Below are positions 34,444-42,326 of a stretch of DNA of 64,000 bases, one piece after another. The translations under genes and the position numbers were made by a program. A model generated the notes under the pieces. The model did not search any database, was not told the origin of the DNA, and saw only the letters and a program-made list of their open reading frames with translations. Each line of letters starts with the position of its first letter. Position 1 is the first letter of the stretch. The DNA lies in the NCBI RefSeq assembly GCF_001282725.1, contig NZ_LN876585.1, forward strand, positions 64,221-128,220. Direction: 5' to 3'. This stretch comes from Inediibacterium massiliense. GTDB taxonomy: Bacteria; Bacillota; Clostridia; Peptostreptococcales; Thermotaleaceae.

Positions 34444-35283
34444 TTGGATCAGCTTTTAAAATCCCTAGAACATTTTAAAATTATTCCAAGAAAAAAAATA
34501 ATAAAGGGAGGAAAAGGAAATTATAGAGGAGCTGGTCTTGGAAATTCATTAGATTTTTATGGACACAAAGAGTACAACTATGGAGAGGATCTAAAAAAAA
34601 TAGACTGGAAGGCTTATGGAAGAACCCAAAAGCTCTATACAAAATCCTTTGAAGAAGAAAGACAGATGGATGTAAATATTATTTTGGATGATAGTTTATC
34701 TATGGACTTTGGAGAGCCTAATAAGTGGGAGATGGCAAAGCATATTGCTTTAGGATTAGGTTATATTACACTCAAACAAAATGATTATTTAAATTTTTAT
34801 ACTATAAACTCTACATTAAAAGAAATTATGAAAAAAAGAAAAGGGAAAGAGCATTTTTATGAGTTGACACAAAAGATAAAAAATATTCACCCTAAAGGGG
34901 ATACCCATTTTGAAAATATACTCAATATGAATACTTTTTCATCTGGAATTACTTTTTTTATTTCAGATTTTTTTACAAAAGAGTTAGAGAAAATTATAGA
35001 TTTCTTAATCATACAAAACCAAGAAGTTATTTTATTTCATGTTTTGTCTAAAGAAGAAATCAATCCATTATATGGACAAGAGTTAAAGCTTATAGATGTT
35101 GAAACAAAGGAAAGTAGAAAAATAGAAATGAACCATCAAATGAAAGAAATATATAAAGAAAAAATGAAAAATTTTATAGGAAATATAGAAAAAAGCTGTA
35201 CAAGTAGAAATGGAAGATATGTATTGTCTCAAACCAATGGCAATATCATCCATATCTTTCAAAAAGGGTTAGGGGGAATTTAA
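34444..35283 (+). CDS. DUF58 domain protein
   Basis: A 279-residue cytoplasmic protein of the DUF58 family. The family core is clear: FYGHKEYNYGEDLKKIDWKAYGRTQKLYTKSFEEE followed by MDVNIILDDSLSMDFG in two pieces, where DDSLSM is a vWA-like metal-site motif, and ITFFISDFF later. DUF58 proteins nearly always follow MoxR and are thought to link it to vWA partners. It begins with TTG one base after the moxR stop, with AAGGTGA upstream, and ends directly before the next ATG. Both spacings imply one transcript and a stable complex. No membrane segment is present. Confidence 0.88.
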   Translation: MDQLLKSLEHFKIIPRKKIIKGGKGNYRGAGLGNSLDFYGHKEYNYGEDLKKIDWKAYGRTQKLYTKSFEEERQMDVNIILDDSLSMDFGEPNKWEMAKHIALGLGYITLKQNDYLNFYTINSTLKEIMKKRKGKEHFYELTQKIKNIHPKGDTHFENILNMNTFSSGITFFISDFFTKELEKIIDFLIIQNQEVILFHVLSKEEINPLYGQELKLIDVETKESRKIEMNHQMKEIYKEKMKNFIGNIEKSCTSRNGRYVLSQTNGNIIHIFQKGLGGI

Positions 35284-36768
35284 ATGAGATTTTTAAATCC
35301 CTTAGGACTTTTATCAGGACTTTCATTAGGAGCTATTCTATTTCTTTATTTTAAGAAAAAACAAGTCATAGAACAAAAGGTTTCTAGTTTATTTCTTTGG
35401 GAGGAAGTCATCAAAGAAGTAGAAGGAGTAAAATCGAAAAAAATAGATCATTGGATTTTACTACTCATTCAGCTTTTTATTGCTTTACTCATTGTATTTT
35501 GTATTGCAAAGCCTATAGGGTATGAATCCTTTAAAGGAAAAGAAATAACTATAGGATTAGATTGTTCTTATAGTATGAAGGCTATGGAAAAAGGAAAAAG
35601 TCATTTTGAAGAAGGGAAAAATAAAATTTTTAAAATCCTTCAAAATACAGATAAAAATACAAAGGTAAATTTAATTTTATTAAAGGAAGAAAATAGTATA
35701 CCTATTGAAAGAGGAAGCAAGGAAGACATTAAAAACTATATCAAAAATATTCATTGTACAGATGAATCTCTGGATCTTACGCATGCTTATGAAAGTATGA
35801 AAAATTTTTCTGGAAAGAAAATGATTGTGACCAATAAAGAAATTCCAATAAAAGCTTCCATAGTAAAGGTAGGAGAGAAATTAAAAAATATAGGAATTCA
35901 TCATATAGACTATGATTTTTACACAAAAAAAGCTTTAGTTACTATTGAAAATAATAATAAAGAAGATGAAGAAATACTTGTATCTATGATGAATGAAAAA
36001 AATCAAAAGGATATGAAAAAAGTTAAAATCAATGGATTAGAAAAAGAAAATATTTCTTTTCATGTTCCAATAGATTCAAAAAAAGTTAAAATTCAAATAG
36101 AAAATGAAGATATGTTAAAGGAAGACAATACATCTATTTTGTTATTAGGAGAAGAAAATCAAAAAAGAGTATTTTTAGGAATTGAAAATGAATTTTTAGA
36201 AAAAGCACTACAAAGTATTCCTTACATAAAACTTGTGAAAAAAGAAGATCATCCTGAGCTTTATATTGTAGACCAAATAGATCCTTCTTTAAAAAATCAA
36301 AAGGTATGGGTTATGAATCAAGGGGAAATTTTAAAAGATCCTGTAAACATTTCAAAGAAAGATTCTATTTTTGTAAAAGATATGACTCTTAAAAATAGCT
36401 ATACAAAAAATAGTATTTCTTCGAAAAAGGGATATCTTCCAATATTAATGGCAGAAAAAAGACCTTTGATGACGTATGGAAAAGAAGATGAAAAAAGAGT
36501 AGAAAGTATAGATTTTAAGTATAGCAATATCGTATATACTCCTGATTTTCCAATTCTTATTCAAAACACAATAGATTGGTTTTTAGACGGAGAATATTTA
36601 AATTTCTATCAACCTCCTAAGCCTATGGTAAAAGGAGAATTGAAAGATACAATAAAAACAGAAAATAATAAAATAGAAAATATAGAAATTCATTTTACAA
36701 AATACATAGTATTTTTCATACTTTTACTTATGGTTTTAGAATGGGAGGTGTACCGACGTGCATCTTAA
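35284..36768 (+). CDS. BatA-like membrane-anchored vWA domain protein
   Basis: A 494-residue protein. The N-terminus MRFLNPLGLLSGLSLGAILFLYF is the membrane segment typical of the BatA N-terminal domain, a second helix is at about 58-76 (HWILLLIQLFIALLIVFCIA), and the vWA domain follows with the metal site DCSYSM near 95. The last 25 residues form another helix, so the bulk may be held at the membrane on both ends. It begins immediately after the DUF58 stop and overlaps the next gene by 11 bases. In BatABC-type systems such proteins form a membrane complex with MoxR; the role in this operon is inferred from that. Confidence 0.85.
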   Translation: MRFLNPLGLLSGLSLGAILFLYFKKKQVIEQKVSSLFLWEEVIKEVEGVKSKKIDHWILLLIQLFIALLIVFCIAKPIGYESFKGKEITIGLDCSYSMKAMEKGKSHFEEGKNKIFKILQNTDKNTKVNLILLKEENSIPIERGSKEDIKNYIKNIHCTDESLDLTHAYESMKNFSGKKMIVTNKEIPIKASIVKVGEKLKNIGIHHIDYDFYTKKALVTIENNNKEDEEILVSMMNEKNQKDMKKVKINGLEKENISFHVPIDSKKVKIQIENEDMLKEDNTSILLLGEENQKRVFLGIENEFLEKALQSIPYIKLVKKEDHPELYIVDQIDPSLKNQKVWVMNQGEILKDPVNISKKDSIFVKDMTLKNSYTKNSISSKKGYLPILMAEKRPLMTYGKEDEKRVESIDFKYSNIVYTPDFPILIQNTIDWFLDGEYLNFYQPPKPMVKGELKDTIKTENNKIENIEIHFTKYIVFFILLLMVLEWEVYRRAS

Positions 36769-39256
36769 TACAATAAATATATACTACATCCTTTTTAGCA
36801 TAGGAATTTTAGGATATTTTATATATCAAAGCTTTGTATATAAAAATTTATTTCCTAAAAAAAAGTATATAGGATGGATTCTTTTTAGAATGATTGCAAT
36901 TTTATCATTGATTTTAGTTTTATTTGGAAGTGAAATGGTACTCACTAGTAAAGATACAACTACTTTATTTTTAGTAGATCGATCTTTGAGTTGTGAAAAT
37001 CATAAGGAAGAAATAGAAAAAGTTATAAATAATAATATAAAAGATAAGAAAAATAAAGATGAAATAGGTGTCATTACTTTTGGGAAAGAGCCTATGATAG
37101 AAATTCCGCTTACCAAACAAATAAAAGAAGTAAATCTTCAAACAAAAGTAGAAGCACAAGGAACAAATATACAAAAGGCTATAGATTATTCCTTATCTTA
37201 TTTTCCAAAGAATAGAAATAAAAGACTCATTCTATTTACAGATGGAGAAGAAAATATGGGAAGTATAGAGGAGATCGAAGAAAAAATAAGTCATAATCAT
37301 GTAAATATGAGTATATATCCTTTGAAAAACGAGAGGGGTAAGGATGTAGAGTTAAAGGAAATCAACCTTCCTACAAATATTCATATAGGAGAAAATGCTC
37401 CTGTAACGGTTCATATTAGAAGTAATATAGGTACACAAGGAGAATTTTATCTTTTTGAAAATAATGAAAAAATCATACAAGAAAATGTAAAAGTAGAAAA
37501 AGGAGAAAATGAATTTACATTCAATATTCCGATCAAAGAGAAAAGCACTTTAAAAGGAGAAATTAATTTTTTAGAAGATGAAAATGGAAAAAATAATATT
37601 TGTACCACTTATATAGATACAAAAGAAAAAAGCCGCATATTACTTATTGGAGAAAATGAAGATGTAGGAAACATAAGAAATCTATTGAGTCATTTGCCTG
37701 TAGTATATGAAGAGTGTACTATAGAGCGGGCTTCTTCGGATCTCAACTTTTTATCTTCCTTTGATTCTATTTGTATGGTCAATATACCTTACGAAAAAAT
37801 AAATAAAGAATTTGAAAAAAATATCAATACTTGTGTAAAAGAACAAGGAACAGGTCTTTTATTTATAGGAGGAGAAAATACTTTCTCACTAGGAGGATAC
37901 AAAAATACTTTATTTGAAAAAGTATTACCTGTAAATTGCAAAATGAAGGAAAATAAAAAGAAACCTAATACAGGACTTGTTTTATTAATAGATGTATCTG
38001 GAAGTATGGAAGATACTGCAAATGGTGTCAAAAAAATTGAGATGGCAAAGGAAGCTGCTATAAGATCTATAGATATACTAGATCAAAATGATGAAATAGG
38101 TATTTTAGCTTTTTCAGACAAATTAGAATGGATTGTTCCAATGAAGTCTGTAAAAGATAAAGAAAATATAAAAAAAGAAGTAGGAAGACTAAAGTCAGGT
38201 GGAGGTACACTTATTCAGCCTGGAATTTATAAAGGAATAGAAAAGTTAAAAGATACAGATACAAAAATAAAGCATATGATTTTATTAACAGATGGACAAG
38301 GTGAAAAGGAAGGCTATGAAGCAATAGTAGAAAAGTTAAAAGAACAAAAAATTACTTTATCTACTGTAGCCCTAGGACAAGATTCAGAAAAAGATGTATT
38401 AAAAAAATTAGGATATGGGACAAAGGGAAGAAATTATATAGCATTAGATTATTATACGATTCCTGAAATATTTGCAAAAGAAACTTATTTGGCATCTAAA
38501 AAATATCTTAATCAAAGAACTTTTACTCCAAAGTGGGTAAATTCATCTTTCTTAGAAAAGACAAGTATCCCTTCTTTAAAAGGCTATATAGGGACAGGTA
38601 TAAAGAGTGGAGCTACACTCCTATTAAAAAGTGATGAGGAAGACCCTATTTTAGCTTCATGGAAATATGGACTAGGAAATGTAGTAGTATGGACTTCAGA
38701 TTTAAATGGAAAATGGAGTCATGATTTTATCCTATGGGATCAATTTGAGAAAATGTGGTCTAAAATTATCAACTATACACTAGGAGAACAAAATAGCTCT
38801 ATGAAAATAGAAACAAATATAGAAAATGGGGATGTAGAAATATTTGTAGAAACAGGAAAAAAAGGAGATCATCAAAAAATAGAAGGGGTATTACAAGGGC
38901 CTAATGAGAAAGAAAATATATTCTTTGATGGAATGGGGGCAGGCAAATTTTATAAAAAGATATCCCTTTCAGAGGTAGGAGAATATGCATTAACGATTAA
39001 ACAAAGAGAAAATGGTAAAGTCATAGAACAAAATACAAGAAGAATAAAAATAGATTATTCTCCAGAGGATCGTATGGTACAAAATAAATTAGATGTTTTA
39101 AAACTTTCTACAGATGAAGAATATGTCAATGAAGATACCCATTTATTTTCACTTCCTATAAAAAATAAAAACAAAGGGTATTTAGCATTAGATTTTATAT
39201 TGCTTCCTGTTGCCATTTTGGCATTTATAGGAGATATATGGATTCGAAAAAGATAA
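36758..39256 (+). CDS. large membrane vWA / glutamine-amidotransferase-like protein
   Basis: An 832-residue protein with two N-terminal helices (about 5-25 and 37-58), a first vWA-like domain with DRSLSC near 70 and FTDGEENMG near 160, a GATase-like segment at about 295-395 (VCMVNIPYEKIN, GLLFIGGENTFSLGGYKNTLFEKVLPV), a second complete vWA domain at about 405-590 with the metal site Asp412-x-Ser414-x-Ser416 (DVSGSM) and LLTDGQG, and a final helix near the C-terminus. This plan is that of the 'vWA and GATase-containing' partner in MoxR/DUF58 operons. GTG start with GGGAGGTG, overlapping the preceding gene. The proximity to a toroid/SLH gene and the riboswitch suggests work on the cell surface. 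Confidence 0.85.
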   Translation: MHLNTINIYYILFSIGILGYFIYQSFVYKNLFPKKKYIGWILFRMIAILSLILVLFGSEMVLTSKDTTTLFLVDRSLSCENHKEEIEKVINNNIKDKKNKDEIGVITFGKEPMIEIPLTKQIKEVNLQTKVEAQGTNIQKAIDYSLSYFPKNRNKRLILFTDGEENMGSIEEIEEKISHNHVNMSIYPLKNERGKDVELKEINLPTNIHIGENAPVTVHIRSNIGTQGEFYLFENNEKIIQENVKVEKGENEFTFNIPIKEKSTLKGEINFLEDENGKNNICTTYIDTKEKSRILLIGENEDVGNIRNLLSHLPVVYEECTIERASSDLNFLSSFDSICMVNIPYEKINKEFEKNINTCVKEQGTGLLFIGGENTFSLGGYKNTLFEKVLPVNCKMKENKKKPNTGLVLLIDVSGSMEDTANGVKKIEMAKEAAIRSIDILDQNDEIGILAFSDKLEWIVPMKSVKDKENIKKEVGRLKSGGGTLIQPGIYKGIEKLKDTDTKIKHMILLTDGQGEKEGYEAIVEKLKEQKITLSTVALGQDSEKDVLKKLGYGTKGRNYIALDYYTIPEIFAKETYLASKKYLNQRTFTPKWVNSSFLEKTSIPSLKGYIGTGIKSGATLLLKSDEEDPILASWKYGLGNVVVWTSDLNGKWSHDFILWDQFEKMWSKIINYTLGEQNSSMKIETNIENGDVEIFVETGKKGDHQKIEGVLQGPNEKENIFFDGMGAGKFYKKISLSEVGEYALTIKQRENGKVIEQNTRRIKIDYSPEDRMVQNKLDVLKLSTDEEYVNEDTHLFSLPIKNKNKGYLALDFILLPVAILAFIGDIWIRKR

Positions 39257-39267
39257 GGAGGGTTTTT

Positions 39268-40878
39268 ATGAAAAAGTGTAGAGGATTATTGTTTTTATTA
39301 AGTTTTTTAATGATTTTTAATGTATTTATGTTTGATGCAGATGCAGCAAGTAAAGTGAGTAGAGATGATGTATACAATGCTGCTCAAAAGACTATTAAGT
39401 ACTATCATGATACATACAAAGATAGAAAATATGAAGGAATATTAGATTGGCCTGCATTAGGATTATTTGGATTTGGAGAAGATGTAGCAGGACCTAAGTG
39501 GACAGTAGATGGTAAAAATGGACCTTACTTTAGAGAACAAGAAGTAAAAGCAGCAAAGTTAGAGCCAGGATATTGTGAAAATGGATTAAGATCAGGAGTG
39601 AATACAGATTTTCAAAGAACGATTATTGCTGTATGTGCTTCTGGAAAAGAACCAAGAAATTTTGGAGGAAAAAATTTAGTAGAAATTGAAAAAAATACTA
39701 TGCTTCCAAATGGACATTTTGCAGATAGTGTAATGGATAATGAAACAGGAAAGCCTGTAGGAGAAGATTTAGTCAATGCTCATATCTTTGGAATTATTGC
39801 AATGCATTGTGCAGGAGAGCCTATTCCCAATAGAGACAAATGTCTTTCTTGGTTAGAAGGACAACAAAATTTAGATGGGGGATTTACCTTTGATGTAAAA
39901 AAATTTGATGATCCAGAGGATTATAAATTGGTGGAATCAGATGTAGATATGACTGCAGGAGCACTTATGGCATTTGCTATATTAGGAGAAGATGAAAAAA
40001 ATCCTCATGTAAAAAAAGCATTAGATTTTTTACATAATAAACAATTAGATAATGGAGGATTTGAGTCTTGGGGAACAGTAAATCCAGAAAGTTGTGCATG
40101 GGCAATTCAAGCCATAACTTTATTAGGACAAGATCCTATGGGACCCGAGTGGACGAAAAAATCTGGAGGAAATCCTGTAAGTGCTCTTTTAACATTTCAA
40201 ATCAAAGATGGAAGCTTTGTACATGTACTAGAGGAAGAAGATTTACCAGTTTATAGTAATGGCATGTCTACAGAACAAGCTTTATATGGTTTGGCTGATG
40301 CATATAATAAAAAAGCCGCTTATGACTTGCTTCATGAAAAATATAGATCTACTGCTGAAAAAAATTTATTTTCTGATTTAAAGGATTCAGATTTTGCTTT
40401 TAAAGAAATTATGGATTTAGTTTATAATTATGTATTATCAGGATATGAAGATGGAACATTTAAACCTAAAAAGAATGTTACAAGAGCAGAAGCTGCTACT
40501 TTATTAATCAATACTTTAAATTTAAAGAAAGAAAAAGAAAATTATACAGGATCTATTAAATTTATAGATGTAGATGAAAATCATTGGGCAAGCAAAGCTA
40601 TTGGACTTTGTGATCAAAAAGGATACATCAAAGGAACAGGAGAAAATACTTTTGCTTCAACTGAAAGTATTACAGGAGAACAACTTGCAGTTATCTTGGT
40701 AAAAGCCAAAGGTTTAGAAGGAGAAGTAAAAAATATAGATGCAAATGGACAAAGCTGGTCTTATCCTTATGTAAAAATAGCAAAGGATCAAGGATTACTA
40801 TATGAAGGGTTTAAAGAAAATGAACCTGTAAATAGAGCACAAATATCATGGAGTTTATCAAAAATAAAGAATAAATAG
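39268..40878 (+). CDS. SLH-anchored alpha/alpha-toroid (prenyltransferase/squalene-oxidase repeat) surface protein
   Basis: A 536-residue exported protein: signal peptide (1-26), an alpha/alpha toroid at about 30-365, and three SLH repeats at about 368-536 (SGYEDGTFKPKKNVTRAEAATLL is the first). The toroid shows QNLDGGFTFD, QLDNGGFESWG, QIKDGSFVHV and TEQALYGLADAY, hallmarks of the squalene-oxidase/prenyltransferase repeat, plus EPRNFGGKNLVEI, a motif that returns in every toroid of this locus. No catalytic Asp set of a cyclase or zinc site of a prenyltransferase is seen, so it is a binding domain, as in the alpha domain of intrinsic factor. Last gene of the riboswitch-1 operon, 12 bases after the vWA gene, start behind AAGGAGGG. 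Confidence 0.85.
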   Translation: MKKCRGLLFLLSFLMIFNVFMFDADAASKVSRDDVYNAAQKTIKYYHDTYKDRKYEGILDWPALGLFGFGEDVAGPKWTVDGKNGPYFREQEVKAAKLEPGYCENGLRSGVNTDFQRTIIAVCASGKEPRNFGGKNLVEIEKNTMLPNGHFADSVMDNETGKPVGEDLVNAHIFGIIAMHCAGEPIPNRDKCLSWLEGQQNLDGGFTFDVKKFDDPEDYKLVESDVDMTAGALMAFAILGEDEKNPHVKKALDFLHNKQLDNGGFESWGTVNPESCAWAIQAITLLGQDPMGPEWTKKSGGNPVSALLTFQIKDGSFVHVLEEEDLPVYSNGMSTEQALYGLADAYNKKAAYDLLHEKYRSTAEKNLFSDLKDSDFAFKEIMDLVYNYVLSGYEDGTFKPKKNVTRAEAATLLINTLNLKKEKENYTGSIKFIDVDENHWASKAIGLCDQKGYIKGTGENTFASTESITGEQLAVILVKAKGLEGEVKNIDANGQSWSYPYVKIAKDQGLLYEGFKENEPVNRAQISWSLSKIKNK

Positions 40879-40879
40879 A

Positions 40880-40907
40880 TTGACAAAAATAATAAATGCT
40901 ATACTAT
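40880..40907 (+). promoter_or_regulatory. promoter of cobalamin-riboswitch unit 2
   Basis: TTGACA (40880-40885), 16-base spacer, TACTAT (40902-40907). The -35 begins two bases after the stop codon of the preceding gene. Confidence 0.75.
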
Positions 40908-40938
40908 TAAAATATAAGGGAATATTATAAAAAAATGT

Positions 40939-41096
40939 AAAATATTAGGTTGAATTGAAGATTAATAGGGAATTAGGTGAAAATCCTAAACGGTCCGGCC
41001 ACTGTAAGTGAGGAGCTATATTTCATATACCACTGGGAAACTGGGAAGGGAAAGAAAAGCTATGATTCACAAGTCAGGAGACCTGCCTAATATTTT
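40939..41096 (+). ncRNA. cobalamin riboswitch 2
   Basis: P1 is AAAATATTAGG-type pairing with CCTAATATTTT. The conserved core is complete: TAGGTGAAAATCCTAAACGG, GGCCACTGTAA, CCACTGGGAAACTGGGAAGG and the B12 box AAGTCAGGAGACCTGCC. It is nearly the same as riboswitch 3 at 50919 over the core. A terminator follows at 41167. Confidence 0.95.
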
Positions 41097-41166
41097 GTAG
41101 AGATCCTTCCGAAGAAAGGAGAAATACACACATGTATAGAATATTGAAAAATATTATCTATGGTGT

Positions 41167-41201
41167 AAATCTCTATCTGATAATGAAGATAGAGATTTTT
41201 A
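41167..41201 (+). terminator. expression-platform terminator of riboswitch 2
   Basis: Stem AATCTCTATCT / AGATAGAGATT followed by TTT, about 70 bases after the B12 box and before the next gene. Confidence 0.8.
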
Positions 41202-41257
41202 AATTAAGACCCGCTTGATCCTCCTATTTTAAAATATATAAATAGGAGGGAGTTAAG

Positions 41258-41410
41258 ATGAGTCAAAATGATATGATGATGAGTATAAATGCTAAGGAAA
41301 AAAAGTTAATTGAATTAATCAGAAAAATTGGATATGGAGAAGTAAAGGTAATTATACAAGATGGATATCCTATAAGAATTGAAGAAGTAAAGAGATCTAT
41401 AAAACTATAA
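41258..41410 (+). CDS. YezD-like small protein (DUF2292)
   Basis: A 50-residue protein beginning MSQNDMMMSINAKEKK and ending GYPIRIEEVKRSIKL. The centre, IRKIGYGEVKVIIQDG, is the recognisable core of the DUF2292/YezD family of small cytoplasmic proteins of unknown function, often met beside sulfur-metabolism genes in Bacillus. It has a perfect GGAGGG site, is in frame from 41258 to a TAA at 41408, and is the first gene after cobalamin riboswitch 2. Which metabolic step it serves is unknown; its place under a cobalamin riboswitch is unusual and may tie it to methionine or corrinoid metabolism (inference). Confidence 0.8.
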   Translation: MSQNDMMMSINAKEKKLIELIRKIGYGEVKVIIQDGYPIRIEEVKRSIKL

Positions 41411-41462
41411 TAGAATTATTCTATATTTTAGTACAGGTTTTTACAGCTTTATACATTATATA

Positions 41463-41555
41463 TTTAGGTTCTTCTATAGGACATGAAAAGGAATGATTCA
41501 CAAGTCAAAATAACTGTCTGAATATTCAGTGATACTTACAAGAAAAGGCGCTATA
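41463..41555 (+). pseudogene. remnant of a cobalamin riboswitch with internal deletion
   Basis: The left half, ATTTAGGTTCTTCTATAGG then ACATGAAAAGGAAT, matches the start of riboswitch 3 (ATTTAGGTTCTGTTTATAG, AGATGAAAAGGGAAT). The right half, GATTCACAAGTCA, matches riboswitch 2 up to the B12 box, which is damaged (AAATAACTGTCTG instead of GGAGACCTGCC). The roughly 90-base core with GGCCACTG and GGGAAGG is missing between them. It should not bind cobalamin in the normal way. Confidence 0.7.
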
Positions 41556-41585
41556 CAAAATATAGAATAAATATGACATATTTTG

Positions 41586-41618
41586 TAGAAACCTACCCAA
41601 AGAAAGTGGGTTTTTGTA
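41586..41618 (+). terminator. weak terminator-like hairpin after the riboswitch remnant
   Basis: CCCA / TGGG based stem (AAACCTACCCAAAGAAAGTGGGTTTTTG) with a T-run; it has the position of an expression platform behind the remnant. Confidence 0.5.
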
Positions 41619-41649
41619 GTATCTAAGTAAAAGCTGACCAGAAAACTGG

Positions 41650-41682
41650 AGGCATCACTTAAAAATAGTGATGCCTTTTTTG
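41650..41682 (+). terminator. strong terminator before the Ig-like protein gene
   Basis: Perfect stem AGGCATCACT / AGTGATGCCT followed by TTTTTT. It lies between the riboswitch remnant and the 41801 gene, so transcription into the following genes must either read through it or start after it. A further A+T palindrome (TATATAAAATCTT / AAGATTTTATATA) is at 41683-41712. Confidence 0.85.
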
Positions 41683-41800
41683 TATATAAAATCTTTTTAA
41701 GATTTTATATAAATTTTATGAAAATTGGGGTGATGAAGTTGTGATATAGAAGATGAGATTTCTATAGAGATTAAATTTTAATAATGAAAGGAAGGGTATT

Positions 41801-42280
41801 ATGTGTACAAAAAATTTTAAAAAGATAGTATGTTTTTTAGCTGTATTTACTATGGTATTTGCAGGTTATAGCTTTAATTTCAGTGGAGTGGCAAGTGCAC
41901 AAGGTAATAAAAGTACAGTAGAAGCAACAATAGAAATCAATCCGCCAGAAATATATCCAGATGAAGAGGTAGAGTTGACAATAAAAGCACCAAAATATGC
42001 AAATTCAAGTGCATTTAATCTTTATCTATTAAATGAAGAGGGAGATATTATAAAACAAGGAAATAGACCAGTACAATTTGCAGGAGTAAAGTTTGACAAA
42101 GATGGAAATGGACTATTGTCAGTAGGAGCTCCATGGGATCCATTAACAAACAAATTAAACTTTGGTGAATCAGCTGGATACTATACATTGCAACCAGGGA
42201 AATACTATTTAGGTATAGGAGATAGATCAAAAATAGATGATGAAGGAGTAATTGCAAAAGCATTGCTTACAGTAAAATAA
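41801..42280 (+). CDS. secreted single-domain Ig-like protein
   Basis: A 159-residue exported protein: a signal peptide (1-34, ending ...GVASAQ) and one beta-sandwich-like domain. The domain (EATIEINPPEIYPDEEVELTIKAP in two pieces, then NSSAFNLYLLNEEGDIIKQGNRPVQFAG and LQPGKYYLGIGDRS) is plainly related to residues 147-258 of the next protein, sharing INP.EIYP, YANSS/CANSS, NRPVQ and YLGI. It has no anchor. It may be a soluble partner or decoy form of that domain, produced by duplication. GGAAGGG lies before the ATG. It starts 46 bases before the 1624-residue gene, so the two are co-transcribed. Confidence 0.75.
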   Translation: MCTKNFKKIVCFLAVFTMVFAGYSFNFSGVASAQGNKSTVEATIEINPPEIYPDEEVELTIKAPKYANSSAFNLYLLNEEGDIIKQGNRPVQFAGVKFDKDGNGLLSVGAPWDPLTNKLNFGESAGYYTLQPGKYYLGIGDRSKIDDEGVIAKALLTVK

Positions 42281-42326
42281 GCATACTAGAACTATTATTT
42301 ACAGTAAAATTGAAAGGAAGGATATT

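Noticed and set aside
39268-40878. Annotating the toroid proteins as squalene cyclases or prenyltransferases
   Set aside because: They are exported, anchored by SLH repeats and show no DxDD-type acid motif or zinc site; the repeat only shows the fold.
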